From: an uncultured Micromonospora sp.
Lineage (GTDB): Bacteria; Actinomycetota; Actinomycetes; Mycobacteriales; Micromonosporaceae
Length of the DNA stretch: 26,785 bases
NCBI GenBank assembly: GCA_937951935.1
Contig: CALGAM010000094.1
Location: 1-26,785, forward strand
Direction: 5' to 3'
Shown: piece after piece, positions 1-7,749 of the stretch
Layout of the letters: every line of letters begins with the position of its first letter
Numbering within the stretch: the stretch's first letter is position 1
Notes under the pieces: model-generated
Seen by the model: only the letters and a program-made list of their open reading frames with translations
Databases searched by the model: none
Told to the model about the DNA's origin: nothing
Made by a program: the position numbers and the translations under genes

Positions 1-78
1 GCCGGTCGGTCGGCGTCACCGGTTGCGGCACGCCACTACCCTCGGCAGGGTCACCCACATCCGGCGAAAGGGGCTCCG

Positions 79-507
79 CTGAGTATCGGTACCACCCCGG
101 ACTCGCCGCAGGCGGCGTTCGCCCGCTTCGTCCGGCGAGCCATCGACGACGCCAAACGTGATCGCAACTGGACCGTCAGTGAACTGGCCGCCCACACCGG
201 TGTCGGCCGCTCGACCGTGTTCCGGTGGTTGGCCGGGGACTGGCAGGACTACCCCGAGCTGGCCAAGGTGCGCGGGTTCTGCGCCGCGCTGGGCGTACCC
301 GTCGGCGCGGCGTTCCGGGCGCTCGGCCTGCCCGACACCGACGCCGGCACGCCCGGCTGCCGGGACACGGCCGAAACACCGGTCGACGCCGACGTACGCC
401 TGATCATGACCCGGCTCGCCGACCCGGGCGTACCGGCCGAGGAGAAGAAGCTGATCCGCGACACCCTGCGCCAGCTCGCCCACCGGCAGGTCCGGCTGGC
501 CGGCTGA
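79..507 (+). CDS. Small helix-turn-helix (XRE-like) DNA-binding protein, probable CTG start
   Basis: A 142-residue cytoplasmic protein, probably a transcription regulator. Residues about 14-50 read as a helix-turn-helix: an amphipathic helix, then WTVSELAAHTGVGRSTVFRW, in which SELAAHTGV and RSTVFRWLAG look like the positioning and recognition helices. The C-terminal half is charged and helical (EEKKLIRDTLRQLAHRQ) and could dimerise. No ATG, GTG or TTG lies in frame upstream as far as the window edge. The first internal ATG/GTG/TTG codons (GTG 208, ATG 397 and similar) would cut into or remove the HTH. A CTG at 79 sits six bases after an AAAGGGG ribosome binding site (67-73), so CTG is the likely start. 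The gene could instead begin before position 1 and be partial here. The operator target cannot be read from the sequence. It converges with the next gene, and hairpins lie directly after its stop. Confidence 0.72.
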   Translation: MSIGTTPDSPQAAFARFVRRAIDDAKRDRNWTVSELAAHTGVGRSTVFRWLAGDWQDYPELAKVRGFCAALGVPVGAAFRALGLPDTDAGTPGCRDTAETPVDADVRLIMTRLADPGVPAEEKKLIRDTLRQLAHRQVRLAG

Positions 508-526
508 GGCCGGGCCGCACCCGGCC
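508..526 (+). terminator. Hairpin directly after the HTH gene stop
   Basis: A perfect 7-bp stem (GGCCGGG at 508-514 with CCCGGCC at 520-526) and a CCGCA loop begin on the base after the TGA. There is no T-run, as is common for actinomycete terminators. Confidence 0.5.
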
Positions 527-531
527 ACCGC

Positions 532-556
532 GTGCCGACCGGCCCGCGGCCGGCAC
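532..556. terminator. Second hairpin between convergent genes
   Basis: GTGCCG (532-537) pairs with CGGCAC (551-556). Inside it CCG (539-541) pairs with CGG (547-549), with one A/C mismatch between the two stems. It lies between the stop of the HTH gene and the stop of the minus-strand gene at 569, so it could act on either transcript. Confidence 0.45.
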
Positions 557-568
557 CCGCCGCCCCGG

Positions 569-1585
569 TCAGTCGACGACCATGGTGAACTCGGCGGTGC
601 GGACCACCCCGCCGACCTGGAAGTCGAGGTACATGCGGTAGCGCCCGGGGCTCGGGACGGCGACCCAGAACCTCGTCGCGCCACCGTCCAGCTCATCCTC
701 CGGGTGGACGTGCAGGTACGCCAGGTCACCCTCGCGCACCGCCACCAGGTGCCCGTACGCCCCGAGGTAGCGCTCCAGCCCGGTGACCGGGTTCCCGTCG
801 GCGAAGACCCGGAACAGCAGCGGCGCGGTGGCCCCCACCTGCCCGGTTCCCTCGTACGTCACGGTGAACCCGTCGAGGGTCGTCTCCCGGGCCGGGGCGG
901 GCAGCGGGCGCGGGGCGTACGCACCCGGGACGACCAGGTCGACCCCGAGGGTCAGCGGCACCTCGGCGCCGGCGGCGTCGCGCACGGTGAAGTCGGCGTA
1001 GGCTCGCCACACCCCGGGATCGGGCAACGTGAGCGGCACGCGCCAGGTGCCGTCCGGGGTCATCGTCGGGTGCAGGTGCTGGTAACCGGTGAGGTCCCGG
1101 CGGACGACGATCAGGTGCATCGGCCTCTCGTGCACCACGACGAAGTCGGTCACCACCCGGCGGTCCGGTCCCCGTACCTGGAAGGCGAGGTCGCTCCGAC
1201 GCCCCACGCGAAACGACGTCTCGGTCGGGACCAGGGTGTACCCGGCGGCGCTGACCGTCAGCCCGCCGGCGCCGTCCGCTCCGGCGGTGGGGTGCACGTG
1301 TGGGCCCGTACCGGGCGGGTGGGTGTGGTCGGCGGTCGCCGGAGCACCGCCGGCGACTCCCGCCAGCGCCGTGCCGGGGCCGGGGTTGAGCCGGCCGAGG
1401 GCGAACCCACCCAGCAGGGCCAGCACCAGGCCGGCGACCGTCAGCGCCAGCCGGACCGTGTCCCGGTCGGGCACGGCGGAGACCGGCGGATCCACCACGG
1501 CCGGTCGTCCCCGGTGGCGCTCGGCGGTCTCCGACCGCGCGTCGGCCGACCGAGCCCGGTCCCGGGCCGACTGCTGCTGGGTCAT
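569..1585 (-). CDS. Membrane-anchored His-rich extracytoplasmic protein with a duplicated beta domain
   Basis: 338 residues. A charged cytoplasmic N-terminus (1-43) leads into one hydrophobic helix at about 44-63 (LALTVAGLVLALLGGFALG), so the rest should lie outside the membrane. A His-rich linker follows (HTHPPGTGPHVHPT, about 87-100). Two similar beta-rich halves then follow, about 125-218 and 243-338. Each carries a matching His block: MHLIVVRRDLTGYQHLHP (156-173) and HLVAVREGDLAYLHVHP (279-295), followed by a strand ending in YADF or YLDF. The spacing of HLxVV...HLHP suggests metal binding, perhaps copper, but this is inferred from residues only. Related actinobacterial proteins are usually annotated as hypothetical or secreted proteins. 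The ATG at 1585 lacks a strong ribosome binding site. No metal transporter is adjacent. Confidence 0.75.
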   Translation of the reverse strand: MTQQQSARDRARSADARSETAERHRGRPAVVDPPVSAVPDRDTVRLALTVAGLVLALLGGFALGRLNPGPGTALAGVAGGAPATADHTHPPGTGPHVHPTAGADGAGGLTVSAAGYTLVPTETSFRVGRRSDLAFQVRGPDRRVVTDFVVVHERPMHLIVVRRDLTGYQHLHPTMTPDGTWRVPLTLPDPGVWRAYADFTVRDAAGAEVPLTLGVDLVVPGAYAPRPLPAPARETTLDGFTVTYEGTGQVGATAPLLFRVFADGNPVTGLERYLGAYGHLVAVREGDLAYLHVHPEDELDGGATRFWVAVPSPGRYRMYLDFQVGGVVRTAEFTMVVD

Positions 1586-1728
1586 ATCCGCAGGTTACCC
1601 GCCACGCGGTTCCGCTCGGCCAGCCGGCCCTGGTCACCGGTTCCGGCGGTGGCCGGCGTGCCGGCCCGACCGGGGGCGGGAGGCCGTCCGGCGCGGGGGA
1701 CCGCCGCCCGGATCCCCCGGCGGGCCCG

Positions 1729-3963
1729 TCAGACGGTCACGGCCAGGGCGAACGGCAGCACCGCGGGCGCACCGGCCTGTCGCAGCAACCGCGCCACGAC
1801 GGCCATCGTCCAGCCGGAGTCCACCAGGTCGTCGACCAGCAGCACCGGCCCGGTCAGGTCGCGCAGCGCCGCCGCCAGTGGCGCGGGCACCGAGAAGGCG
1901 CCGTGCAGCGCGCGTACCCGTTGCGCGCTGTTGCCGCGCGGCCCGGACCCGGGCGTCGCACCGGGCGACACCTCGCCGAGCAGCGGCAGCCGCCCGGTCC
2001 GGGCGATCAGCTCGGCCACGCCGCGCACCAGCCGGGGCCGTCGTCGCGACCCGACCGCGACCACCCCGACCGGCCGCGCCGGCCACCGGTCGTCGCCGTG
2101 GGCCCAGACCCTGAGCACCTCGATCACCGCGCCCGCCAGGTCGGTCGGCAACTCGGCGTCGCCGGCCTCCGGGCCGACCAGCGCGCGCAGCCGCGCGCCC
2201 CAGCCGAGGCCGGCCAGCCGCCCGACCGCCCGGCCGGGCAACGCCTGTTCGGCCGGGCTGATCCGGCCCCGCAGCGGCACGCCGACCGCGTCGAGCCCGG
2301 TCGGCCAGAGTTTCTTGGGCGGGATCTCCACCCCGGCACGGCCGAGGAAGGCCCGCGCGGCCGCGAGCCCCGGCGCCGACACCTCGGCCGGAAGCCGGGG
2401 TCCGACGCACCGGTCGCAGCGCCCGCAGGGGGCGGCCGCGGGATCGTCCAGGCAGCGGCGCAGGAACTCCATCCGGCAGCCGTCGGTCGCGGCGTACTCC
2501 AGCATCGCCCGCTGCTCGGCGGCGCGGGCCTCGGCGACCCGGCGCAGCCGCGCCGCGTCGTAGTGCCACGGTTGCCCGGTGGCGATCCAGCCGCCTCTGA
2601 CCCGCCGGACGGCACCGTCGACGTCGAGGACCTTGAGCATCAGCTCCAGCCGGGCCCGGCGCAGGTCGACGATCGGCTCCAGGGCCGGAATGGAGCGCGG
2701 ACGGTCCGGGGACAGGGCGGCGAGCACCGCCCGGACCTGCTCCTCCGGAGGGAAGGCCAACGAGGCGAAGTAGCGCCAGACGGCAAGGTCCTCGGCGCCG
2801 GGCAGCAGCAGCACCTCGGCCCCGGCCACCGCGCGGCCCGCCCGGCCGACCTGCTGGTAGTAGGCGATCGGCGAGGGCGGTGCGCCGAGGTGTACCACGA
2901 AGCCCAGGTCCGGCTTGTCGAAGCCCATCCCCAGCGCCGACGTGGCCACCACCGCCTTGAGCTTGTTGTCCAGGAGGTCCCGTTCGATTACGCGTCGCTG
3001 CGCGTCGTCGGACTGCCCGGTGTACGCGGCGACGGTGTACCCGCGACTCCGGAGGAACTCGGCCGTCTCACCGGCAGCCGCCACGGTGAGGGTGTAGATG
3101 ATTCCCGAGCCGGGCAGCCGCTCCAGGTGGTCGGCGAGCCAGCCGAGCCGGTGCGCCGGGCTCGGCAGCTCCAGTACGGTCAGCCGCAGGGACTCGCGGT
3201 CCAGCGGGCCGCGCAGCACCAGGGCGTCGCCGAGCTGCTCCGCCACGTCCTCGGTGACCCGGGCGTTGGCGGTCGCGGTGGTGGCCAGCACCGGCGTACC
3301 GGCCGGCAGCCCGGCCAGGAACGTCCGCAGCCGGCGGTAGTCGGGGCGGAAGTCGTGTCCCCAGTCGGAGATGCAGTGCGCCTCGTCCACCACCAGCAGC
3401 CCGGTGGTGGCCGCCAACCGGGGTAGCACGCCGTCCCGGAAGTCCGGGTTGTTCAGCCGTTCCGGACTGATCAACAGGACGTCGACCGTGCCGGCGGCGA
3501 TCTCGGCTGTGATCTCGTCCCACTCGTCCAGGTTCGCCGAGTTGATGGTGCGGGCGCGGATTCCGGCCCGGGCCGCCGTCTCGATCTGGTTGCGCATCAG
3601 CGCCAGCAACGGGGAGACGATGACGGTCGGCCCACACGTCGTGCCGCCAGAACCGTCCAGGGCGACTGGGCCGCCGTTGTGGCCCTGGGCGACTTGGCCG
3701 CCGTGGCGGCCCTGGGCGACTTGGCCGCCGTGGCGGCCCTGGGCGACCCCGCCGGGACGCCCGTGCCGCAGCAGGGCGGTCGCCACGAAGTAGACCGCCG
3801 ACTTGCCCCAGCCGGTGCGTTGCACGCAGAGCACCCGCCGCCGCTCGACGACCAGCGCCTCGATGGCCCGCCACTGGTCGTCCCGCAGTCGGGCGGATTC
3901 GCCGGCGAGACGGCGCAGGACCGCCTCGGCCCGCTCCCGCACCCGTGCCCGATCATCACTCAT
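1729..3963 (-). CDS. recQ: RecQ-family ATP-dependent DNA helicase with C-terminal phosphoribosyltransferase-like domain
   Basis: 744 residues. RecQ helicases are 3'-5' SF2 enzymes acting in recombination and repair. Motifs in order: motif 0 LRDDQWRAI (26-34), Walker A GWGKS (51-55), Ia TVIVSPLLALMRNQ (113-126), II DEAHCIS (193-199), III TATAN (229-233), V TSALGMGFDKPD (341-352), VI QQVGRAGR (370-377). A zinc-binding Cys cluster follows in the RecQ-Ct region (C496, C504, C513, C516, C519). There is no HRDC domain. Instead the last 120 residues end in VLLVDDLVDSGWTM (707-720), the PRPP-binding loop pattern of type I phosphoribosyltransferases (ComF-like). RecQ proteins of this shape occur in actinobacteria. 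An insert of three 9-residue repeats (about 71-98) separates motifs I and Ia. The gene is divergent from the potassium uptake genes. ATG 3963 is the first in-frame start near the divergent spacer, and its ribosome binding site is weak. Confidence 0.93.
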   Translation of the reverse strand: MSDDRARVRERAEAVLRRLAGESARLRDDQWRAIEALVVERRRVLCVQRTGWGKSAVYFVATALLRHGRPGGVAQGRHGGQVAQGRHGGQVAQGHNGGPVALDGSGGTTCGPTVIVSPLLALMRNQIETAARAGIRARTINSANLDEWDEITAEIAAGTVDVLLISPERLNNPDFRDGVLPRLAATTGLLVVDEAHCISDWGHDFRPDYRRLRTFLAGLPAGTPVLATTATANARVTEDVAEQLGDALVLRGPLDRESLRLTVLELPSPAHRLGWLADHLERLPGSGIIYTLTVAAAGETAEFLRSRGYTVAAYTGQSDDAQRRVIERDLLDNKLKAVVATSALGMGFDKPDLGFVVHLGAPPSPIAYYQQVGRAGRAVAGAEVLLLPGAEDLAVWRYFASLAFPPEEQVRAVLAALSPDRPRSIPALEPIVDLRRARLELMLKVLDVDGAVRRVRGGWIATGQPWHYDAARLRRVAEARAAEQRAMLEYAATDGCRMEFLRRCLDDPAAAPCGRCDRCVGPRLPAEVSAPGLAAARAFLGRAGVEIPPKKLWPTGLDAVGVPLRGRISPAEQALPGRAVGRLAGLGWGARLRALVGPEAGDAELPTDLAGAVIEVLRVWAHGDDRWPARPVGVVAVGSRRRPRLVRGVAELIARTGRLPLLGEVSPGATPGSGPRGNSAQRVRALHGAFSVPAPLAAALRDLTGPVLLVDDLVDSGWTMAVVARLLRQAGAPAVLPFALAVTV
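3669..3749. repeat. Three 27-bp tandem repeats inside recQ
   Basis: Units lie at 3669-3695, 3696-3722 and 3723-3749. Units 2 and 3 differ only at the last two bases. Unit 1 differs from unit 2 at two positions. The unit length is a multiple of three, so the frame is kept and each unit adds nine residues of the type GGQVAQGRH to the helicase, between motifs I and Ia. Confidence 0.92.
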
Positions 3964-4075
3964 CCGGCATTTCTACCAGCGTCGGCTTCGCCGCCCCCGC
4001 GCACCGGCGGCGCCGCGTCGCGTGCGGCCGTCGCCCGTCAGGCCGTATTAGGGATATATCTCCTGAATAGGACGA
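3964..4075. promoter_or_regulatory. AT-rich divergent promoter region between recQ and trkH
   Basis: This 112-base spacer separates two divergent genes. Bases 4046-4070 are strikingly AT-rich for this genome and include the 8-bp palindrome GATATATC at 4053-4060 flanked by AGG and CCT. A further perfect 10-bp palindrome, GTGATATCAC, lies at 4080-4089, just inside or just upstream of trkH depending on its start. This is the likely site of the trkH promoter and possibly of a dimeric regulator. Exact -10 and -35 elements are not assigned. Confidence 0.5.
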
Positions 4076-5452
4076 TTGTGTGATATCACTGATCAGGTGA
4101 CGGAGCGGGGGATCCGGGCACGCCGTGTCCTGGGACATCCGGTCCGCAGCGTGCCCCTCGCCGCACTGGCGATGATCGCCGTCGGGACCGCTGCGCTCCT
4201 GCTGCCGTTCGCCCGGAGCGGTCCGGGAGCCGCCCCGTTCCTCGTCGCCCTCTTCACCGCGACCTCGGCACTGTCGACCACCGGTTTCGCACTGACCGAC
4301 ACACCCCACTACTGGACCCCGTTCGGCCACGTGGTCATCGCGCTGCTCACCCAGATCGGCGGCTTCGGCGTGATGACCGCCGCCACGTTGCTGGCCCTGC
4401 TGGTGGCGCGGCGGCTCGGACTGCGCAACCGCCTGGTCCTGCAGGCGGAGACCGCCCGGGTCGGACTCGGCGACACCCGGCGGCTGCTGTACCACATCGC
4501 CCGCCTCGCGCTGCGCTGCGAGGCGGCGATCGCGGTGATCGTGGCCGGCCGGTTGTTCCTCGCCTACGACTACCCCGCCGGCCGCGCCCTGTGGTACGGC
4601 GTCTTCCACGCCGTCCAGGCCTTCAACAACAGCGCGTTCACCCTGTTCCCGGGCAGCATCCGGCAGTTCGTCACCGACTGGTGGATCTGCCTGCCGCTCA
4701 CCGCCGGAGTGATCGTCGGCTCCACCGGCTTCCCCGTGCTGTTCGAGCTCGGCCGCGCCTGGCGGACCCCGGCCCGCTGGTCGGTACACACCCGGATCAC
4801 CGTCTTCGGCTCGCTCACCCTGCTCGCGGTCGGCTTCGTCGCCATCCTGGTACTCGAGTGGCGCAACCCGGACACCCTGGGGCCGCTCAACCCGGCGGGC
4901 AAGGTCCTGGCCGCCTTCGTCCAGGGGACCATCCCCCGGTCCGGGGGACTACAGAGCCTGGACTACGGCGCGATGTCGGACGAGACGCTGGCGGTCGTCA
5001 TGGGCCTGATGTTCGTCGGCGGCGGCAGCGGCTCCACCGCGGGCGGGATCAAGGTGACCACCTTCTTCCTGCTCGGCTTCGTCATCTGGGCACAGTTGCG
5101 GGGTGAGCCCGACGTGGTGGTGGGCCGGCGTCGCGTCGCCGCGAGCTCCCAACGCCAGGCGCTGACCGTCGCCCTGCTCGGCGTGGCCCTGGTGGTCGGC
5201 TCGACCCTGGCCGTCCTCGGCTTCACCACCGGGATATCGCCGTACCGGGTCATGTTCGAGACGGTCTCGGCGTTCTCCACCGCCGGCCTGGGCACCGGCG
5301 TCACGGCCGAACTGCCGGCCGGGGCGCAGGTGGTGTTGATCCTGCTGATGTTCGTCGGCCGGGTCGGCACCCTCGTCTCGGGCTCCGCGCTCGCCCTGAA
5401 CACCCGGCACCGCCGGTACCGCTACCCGGAGGAGCGCCCCATTGTCGGTTAG
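4076..5452 (+). CDS. TrkH/KtrB-family potassium uptake channel subunit
   Basis: 458 residues from TTG 4076 (AGGA at 4069-4072), or 451 from GTG 4097; neither has a strong ribosome binding site. The protein is a polytopic membrane protein of the superfamily of K+ transporters, which are built from four pore repeats. Pore loops seen: P1 ALSTTGFAL (65-73), P2 FNNSAFTLF (183-191), P3 TIPRSGGLQSLD (285-296), P4 AFSTAGLGTG (399-408). The GGGSGSTAGGIK segment (315-326) before the final repeat is typical of the family. P1, P3 and P4 keep the filter glycine, but P2 has Ala187 where the family usually has Gly (NNAGF). The next gene encodes the cytoplasmic RCK ring subunit and overlaps by 11 bases, so the two should form one complex. 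Potassium is the expected substrate; the P2 change leaves selectivity open. Confidence 0.93.
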   Translation: MCDITDQVTERGIRARRVLGHPVRSVPLAALAMIAVGTAALLLPFARSGPGAAPFLVALFTATSALSTTGFALTDTPHYWTPFGHVVIALLTQIGGFGVMTAATLLALLVARRLGLRNRLVLQAETARVGLGDTRRLLYHIARLALRCEAAIAVIVAGRLFLAYDYPAGRALWYGVFHAVQAFNNSAFTLFPGSIRQFVTDWWICLPLTAGVIVGSTGFPVLFELGRAWRTPARWSVHTRITVFGSLTLLAVGFVAILVLEWRNPDTLGPLNPAGKVLAAFVQGTIPRSGGLQSLDYGAMSDETLAVVMGLMFVGGGSGSTAGGIKVTTFFLLGFVIWAQLRGEPDVVVGRRRVAASSQRQALTVALLGVALVVGSTLAVLGFTTGISPYRVMFETVSAFSTAGLGTGVTAELPAGAQVVLILLMFVGRVGTLVSGSALALNTRHRRYRYPEERPIVG

Positions 5453-6119
5453 ACGCAGACGGTACGGCGGCGGGGACACGGTCCTGGTGATCGGTCTCGG
5501 CCGGTTCGGCGTACAGGTCGCCGACTCCCTGACCCGGCTCGGCCACGAGGTGCTCGCCCTCGACGACGACCCGGGGATCGTCGAGCGATGGTCCCAGCAC
5601 TTCACCCACGTGGTCCAGGCCGACGCGACCGACGGCGACGCGCTGCGCCAGCTCGGCGTGACCGAGTTCCAGCGGGCCGTGGTGGCGATCGGGACCGCCG
5701 TCGAGGCGAGTGTGCTGACCGTCCTCGCCCTCGCCGAGCTCGGCCTGCCGGAGATCTGGGGTCGGGCCACCTCGATCCAGCACGCGAAGATCCTCTCGGC
5801 GGTCGGCGCCCACCACGTGATCTTTCCGGAGGCGGCCATCGCGGAACGGGTGGCCCACCTGATCGTCAGCCAGCTCCTCGACTTCATCGAGATCGGCAAC
5901 GACTTCGCCATCGCGAAGACCCGGGCGCCGGCGTCGTTGCGCGGCCGACGGCTGCGCGACATCAGCGTCCGCGAACGGTACGGGGTGACCATCCTCGCGG
6001 TGAGCCGCCCCGACGGGACGATCCTGCCGACCAGTGCGGACACGGTGATCGGTGAGGACAGCGACCTCGTCGTCGAGGGCACGATCGAACAGGTGCAGCG
6101 GTTCGCCACGATGGACTGA
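5442..6119 (+). CDS. TrkA/KtrA-type RCK regulatory subunit of K+ uptake
   Basis: 225 residues, the usual length for a single RCK_N plus RCK_C protein. It forms the cytoplasmic nucleotide-gated ring that controls the channel encoded just upstream. RCK_N is a Rossmann fold: TVLVIGLGRFG (GxGxxG at 18-23), with acidic residues at the end of beta-2 (ALDDDPG, 39-45) that bind the ribose of NAD(H) or ATP. The pattern HVVQADATDGDALRQLGV (56-73) is also typical. RCK_C spans about 140-225 (LRGRRLRDISVRERYGVTIL ... DLVVEGTIEQVQRF). TTG 5442 is chosen because CGGAGGAG (5428-5435) is well placed before it. The 11-base overlap with the trkH stop indicates translational coupling. Confidence 0.93.
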   Translation: MSVRRRRYGGGDTVLVIGLGRFGVQVADSLTRLGHEVLALDDDPGIVERWSQHFTHVVQADATDGDALRQLGVTEFQRAVVAIGTAVEASVLTVLALAELGLPEIWGRATSIQHAKILSAVGAHHVIFPEAAIAERVAHLIVSQLLDFIEIGNDFAIAKTRAPASLRGRRLRDISVRERYGVTILAVSRPDGTILPTSADTVIGEDSDLVVEGTIEQVQRFATMD

Positions 6120-6125
6120 ACCATC

Positions 6126-6143
6126 CCGCCGCCCGGTCGGCGG
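6126..6143. terminator. Hairpin between convergent trk operon and the 6148 gene
   Basis: CCGCCG (6126-6131) pairs perfectly with CGGCGG (6138-6143) around the loop CCCGGT. It starts seven bases after the RCK-gene stop and ends five bases before the stop of the opposing gene, so it could end both transcripts. Confidence 0.5.
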
Positions 6144-6147
6144 CGCG

Positions 6148-7713
6148 TCAGTCGGCGGCGAGCAGCTGGTCGACCGGGGCGTACTCGTCGGTGAGAACCA
6201 GCGCGTCGTCGACGAAGTCGTCGAGGTCGGCGCCGGACAGCAGGGTGACCGGTTCCCGCGCCGTGGTGTCGAGCCGCTGGCGCAGCGCCTCCAGCGGCAG
6301 CGGAGCGTCGGAGGCGACGATGACGAAGTTCGCCTTCTGCTCGCCGGCGATGGCGGCCGGCGACGCGATCAGCGCGACGTGGGGGAACTCGGCCGCCACC
6401 GTGGCCACCTCGGCGCGGATGAACCGCAGCGGCGGATGGTCGATGACGTTCTGCGCGTAGATCCCGCCCGGGCGGACCACCCGGCGGATCTCGGCGGCCA
6501 TCTCCCGGGTCGCCAGGTGCCAGGGGACCACGAGATGCCCGAAGGCATCCCCGATCACCAGGTCGGCGCTCCGGTCCGGCCGCTCGCCGATCAGCATCCG
6601 CGCGTCGCCGATGCGGGCCCGCAGCTCGGGTCCGAGGCGTACGTCGAGTTCGCGGCGGCCGAGTTCGACCAGTTCGCCGTCGATCTCGTAGACCTCGTTG
6701 CGGGTGCCGGGACGGGTCGCGGTGAGGTAGCGCGGCATGGTGAAGCCACCGCCCCCGAGGTGTACCGCCTCCAGCGCCCGCCCCGCCGGGGCGAGCACGT
6801 CGGCCACCGCCCCGAGCCACTGCGTGTACGCGAACTCCAGGTGGGTCGGGTCGGCCAGGTCGACGTACGAGTGCCAGGCGGAGTTGAGCACCAGCAGCCG
6901 GCCGGTGGCGTTCGTCGGGTCCGGCTCCACCGACGCGCAGTGGTACGCGGTCTCCACGTCACAGGGGGTCGGGGCGACCACCGAGAGGGTGGCGCCGGCC
7001 AGTCCCAGCACCGCCAGCGCGGCGGTGGCCCGGGACGGCCGGGGCAGGGCAGCCCGCGTCCGGCGACGCACGTAGCCGCCGACGGCCAGGCCGGTCAGCC
7101 CGAGCAGCGCCGCCAGGCTGACGATGATGGCACTGCTCGGCAGGGCCGCGACCAGCACGAACCCGGTGACCAGGGTGGCGGTGATGCCGCCGAGGGTACC
7201 GATGCTGGAGAGCCGGCCGACCACCTGACCGGTCCGGCGCAGGTCCCCGAGCTGCAGCTTCACCACCATCGGGGTGATCGCGGAGAGCAACGCCGCCGGC
7301 AGGAAGATCGCCAGCGCGGTGAGCAGCAGTATGCCGACCGCGGCGCTGCCACGCAGCGCCTCACCGACGTACCGGACGATCGGCAGGGTCAGCGCGGTGG
7401 TGATCGCGGCCAGCACCAGCACCGGGGCGAGCAGGGTACGCGGGTCGCGGCGGTCGGCGAGCCGGCCACCGGCCCAGGCACCGTAGGCGATCGCGGCCAG
7501 AGCCACGCCGATCACCGAACTGGTGACCTGGAGGGTGACCCCGACGTACGGACCCACCAGCCGCAGCGACGCCGTCTCCAGGACGAGAACGGCGCCGCTG
7601 GAGAGAAAGACCAGCGCCGCGGCGAGTCCCGGCGGCAGGGCCGGGTCCGGACCCGGCGCCGACTCCTGCGGCGGGGTGTCCGGTTCGGCCACCCTGGGTG
7701 AGGAAGCATCCAT
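6148..7713 (-). CDS. Membrane protein with C-terminal spermidine-synthase-like domain
   Basis: 521 residues. After a Pro-rich N-terminus there are about seven or eight hydrophobic helices (residues about 29-245), arranged like the actinobacterial 'fused MFS/spermidine synthase' proteins. The soluble C-terminal half (about 268-521) has a spermidine-synthase-type Rossmann fold: VHLGGGGFTMPRYL (317-330) as the SAM/decarboxy-SAM loop, VYEIDGELVELGRREL (341-356) with the acidic residues after beta-2, and ADLVIGDAFGHLVVP (383-397) at the active-site strand. True spermidine synthases carry D-x-Y or D-S-S at the last position; here DAFG replaces it, so polyamine synthesis is not assured. The gene follows the coiled-coil gene at 7750 on the same strand with a 36-base gap, so co-transcription is possible. 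ATG 7713 has no clear ribosome binding site. Confidence 0.85.
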   Translation of the reverse strand: MDASSPRVAEPDTPPQESAPGPDPALPPGLAAALVFLSSGAVLVLETASLRLVGPYVGVTLQVTSSVIGVALAAIAYGAWAGGRLADRRDPRTLLAPVLVLAAITTALTLPIVRYVGEALRGSAAVGILLLTALAIFLPAALLSAITPMVVKLQLGDLRRTGQVVGRLSSIGTLGGITATLVTGFVLVAALPSSAIIVSLAALLGLTGLAVGGYVRRRTRAALPRPSRATAALAVLGLAGATLSVVAPTPCDVETAYHCASVEPDPTNATGRLLVLNSAWHSYVDLADPTHLEFAYTQWLGAVADVLAPAGRALEAVHLGGGGFTMPRYLTATRPGTRNEVYEIDGELVELGRRELDVRLGPELRARIGDARMLIGERPDRSADLVIGDAFGHLVVPWHLATREMAAEIRRVVRPGGIYAQNVIDHPPLRFIRAEVATVAAEFPHVALIASPAAIAGEQKANFVIVASDAPLPLEALRQRLDTTAREPVTLLSGADLDDFVDDALVLTDEYAPVDQLLAAD

Positions 7714-7749
7714 CGCAGTGATGGTACGCAGTCGACGGCCCGACCCGGG

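Noticed and set aside
704..2563. A 619-codon plus-strand open frame
   Set aside because: It is antisense to the His-rich protein and RecQ genes, and its product is Arg/Pro/Gly-rich without recognisable domains.
3669..3749. Possible CRISPR repeats
   Set aside because: Units are directly adjacent with no spacers and lie in frame inside recQ.
4949..6820. A 623-codon minus-strand open frame
   Set aside because: It crosses trkH, the RCK gene and the end of the spermidine-synthase-like gene in the wrong frame. No motifs.
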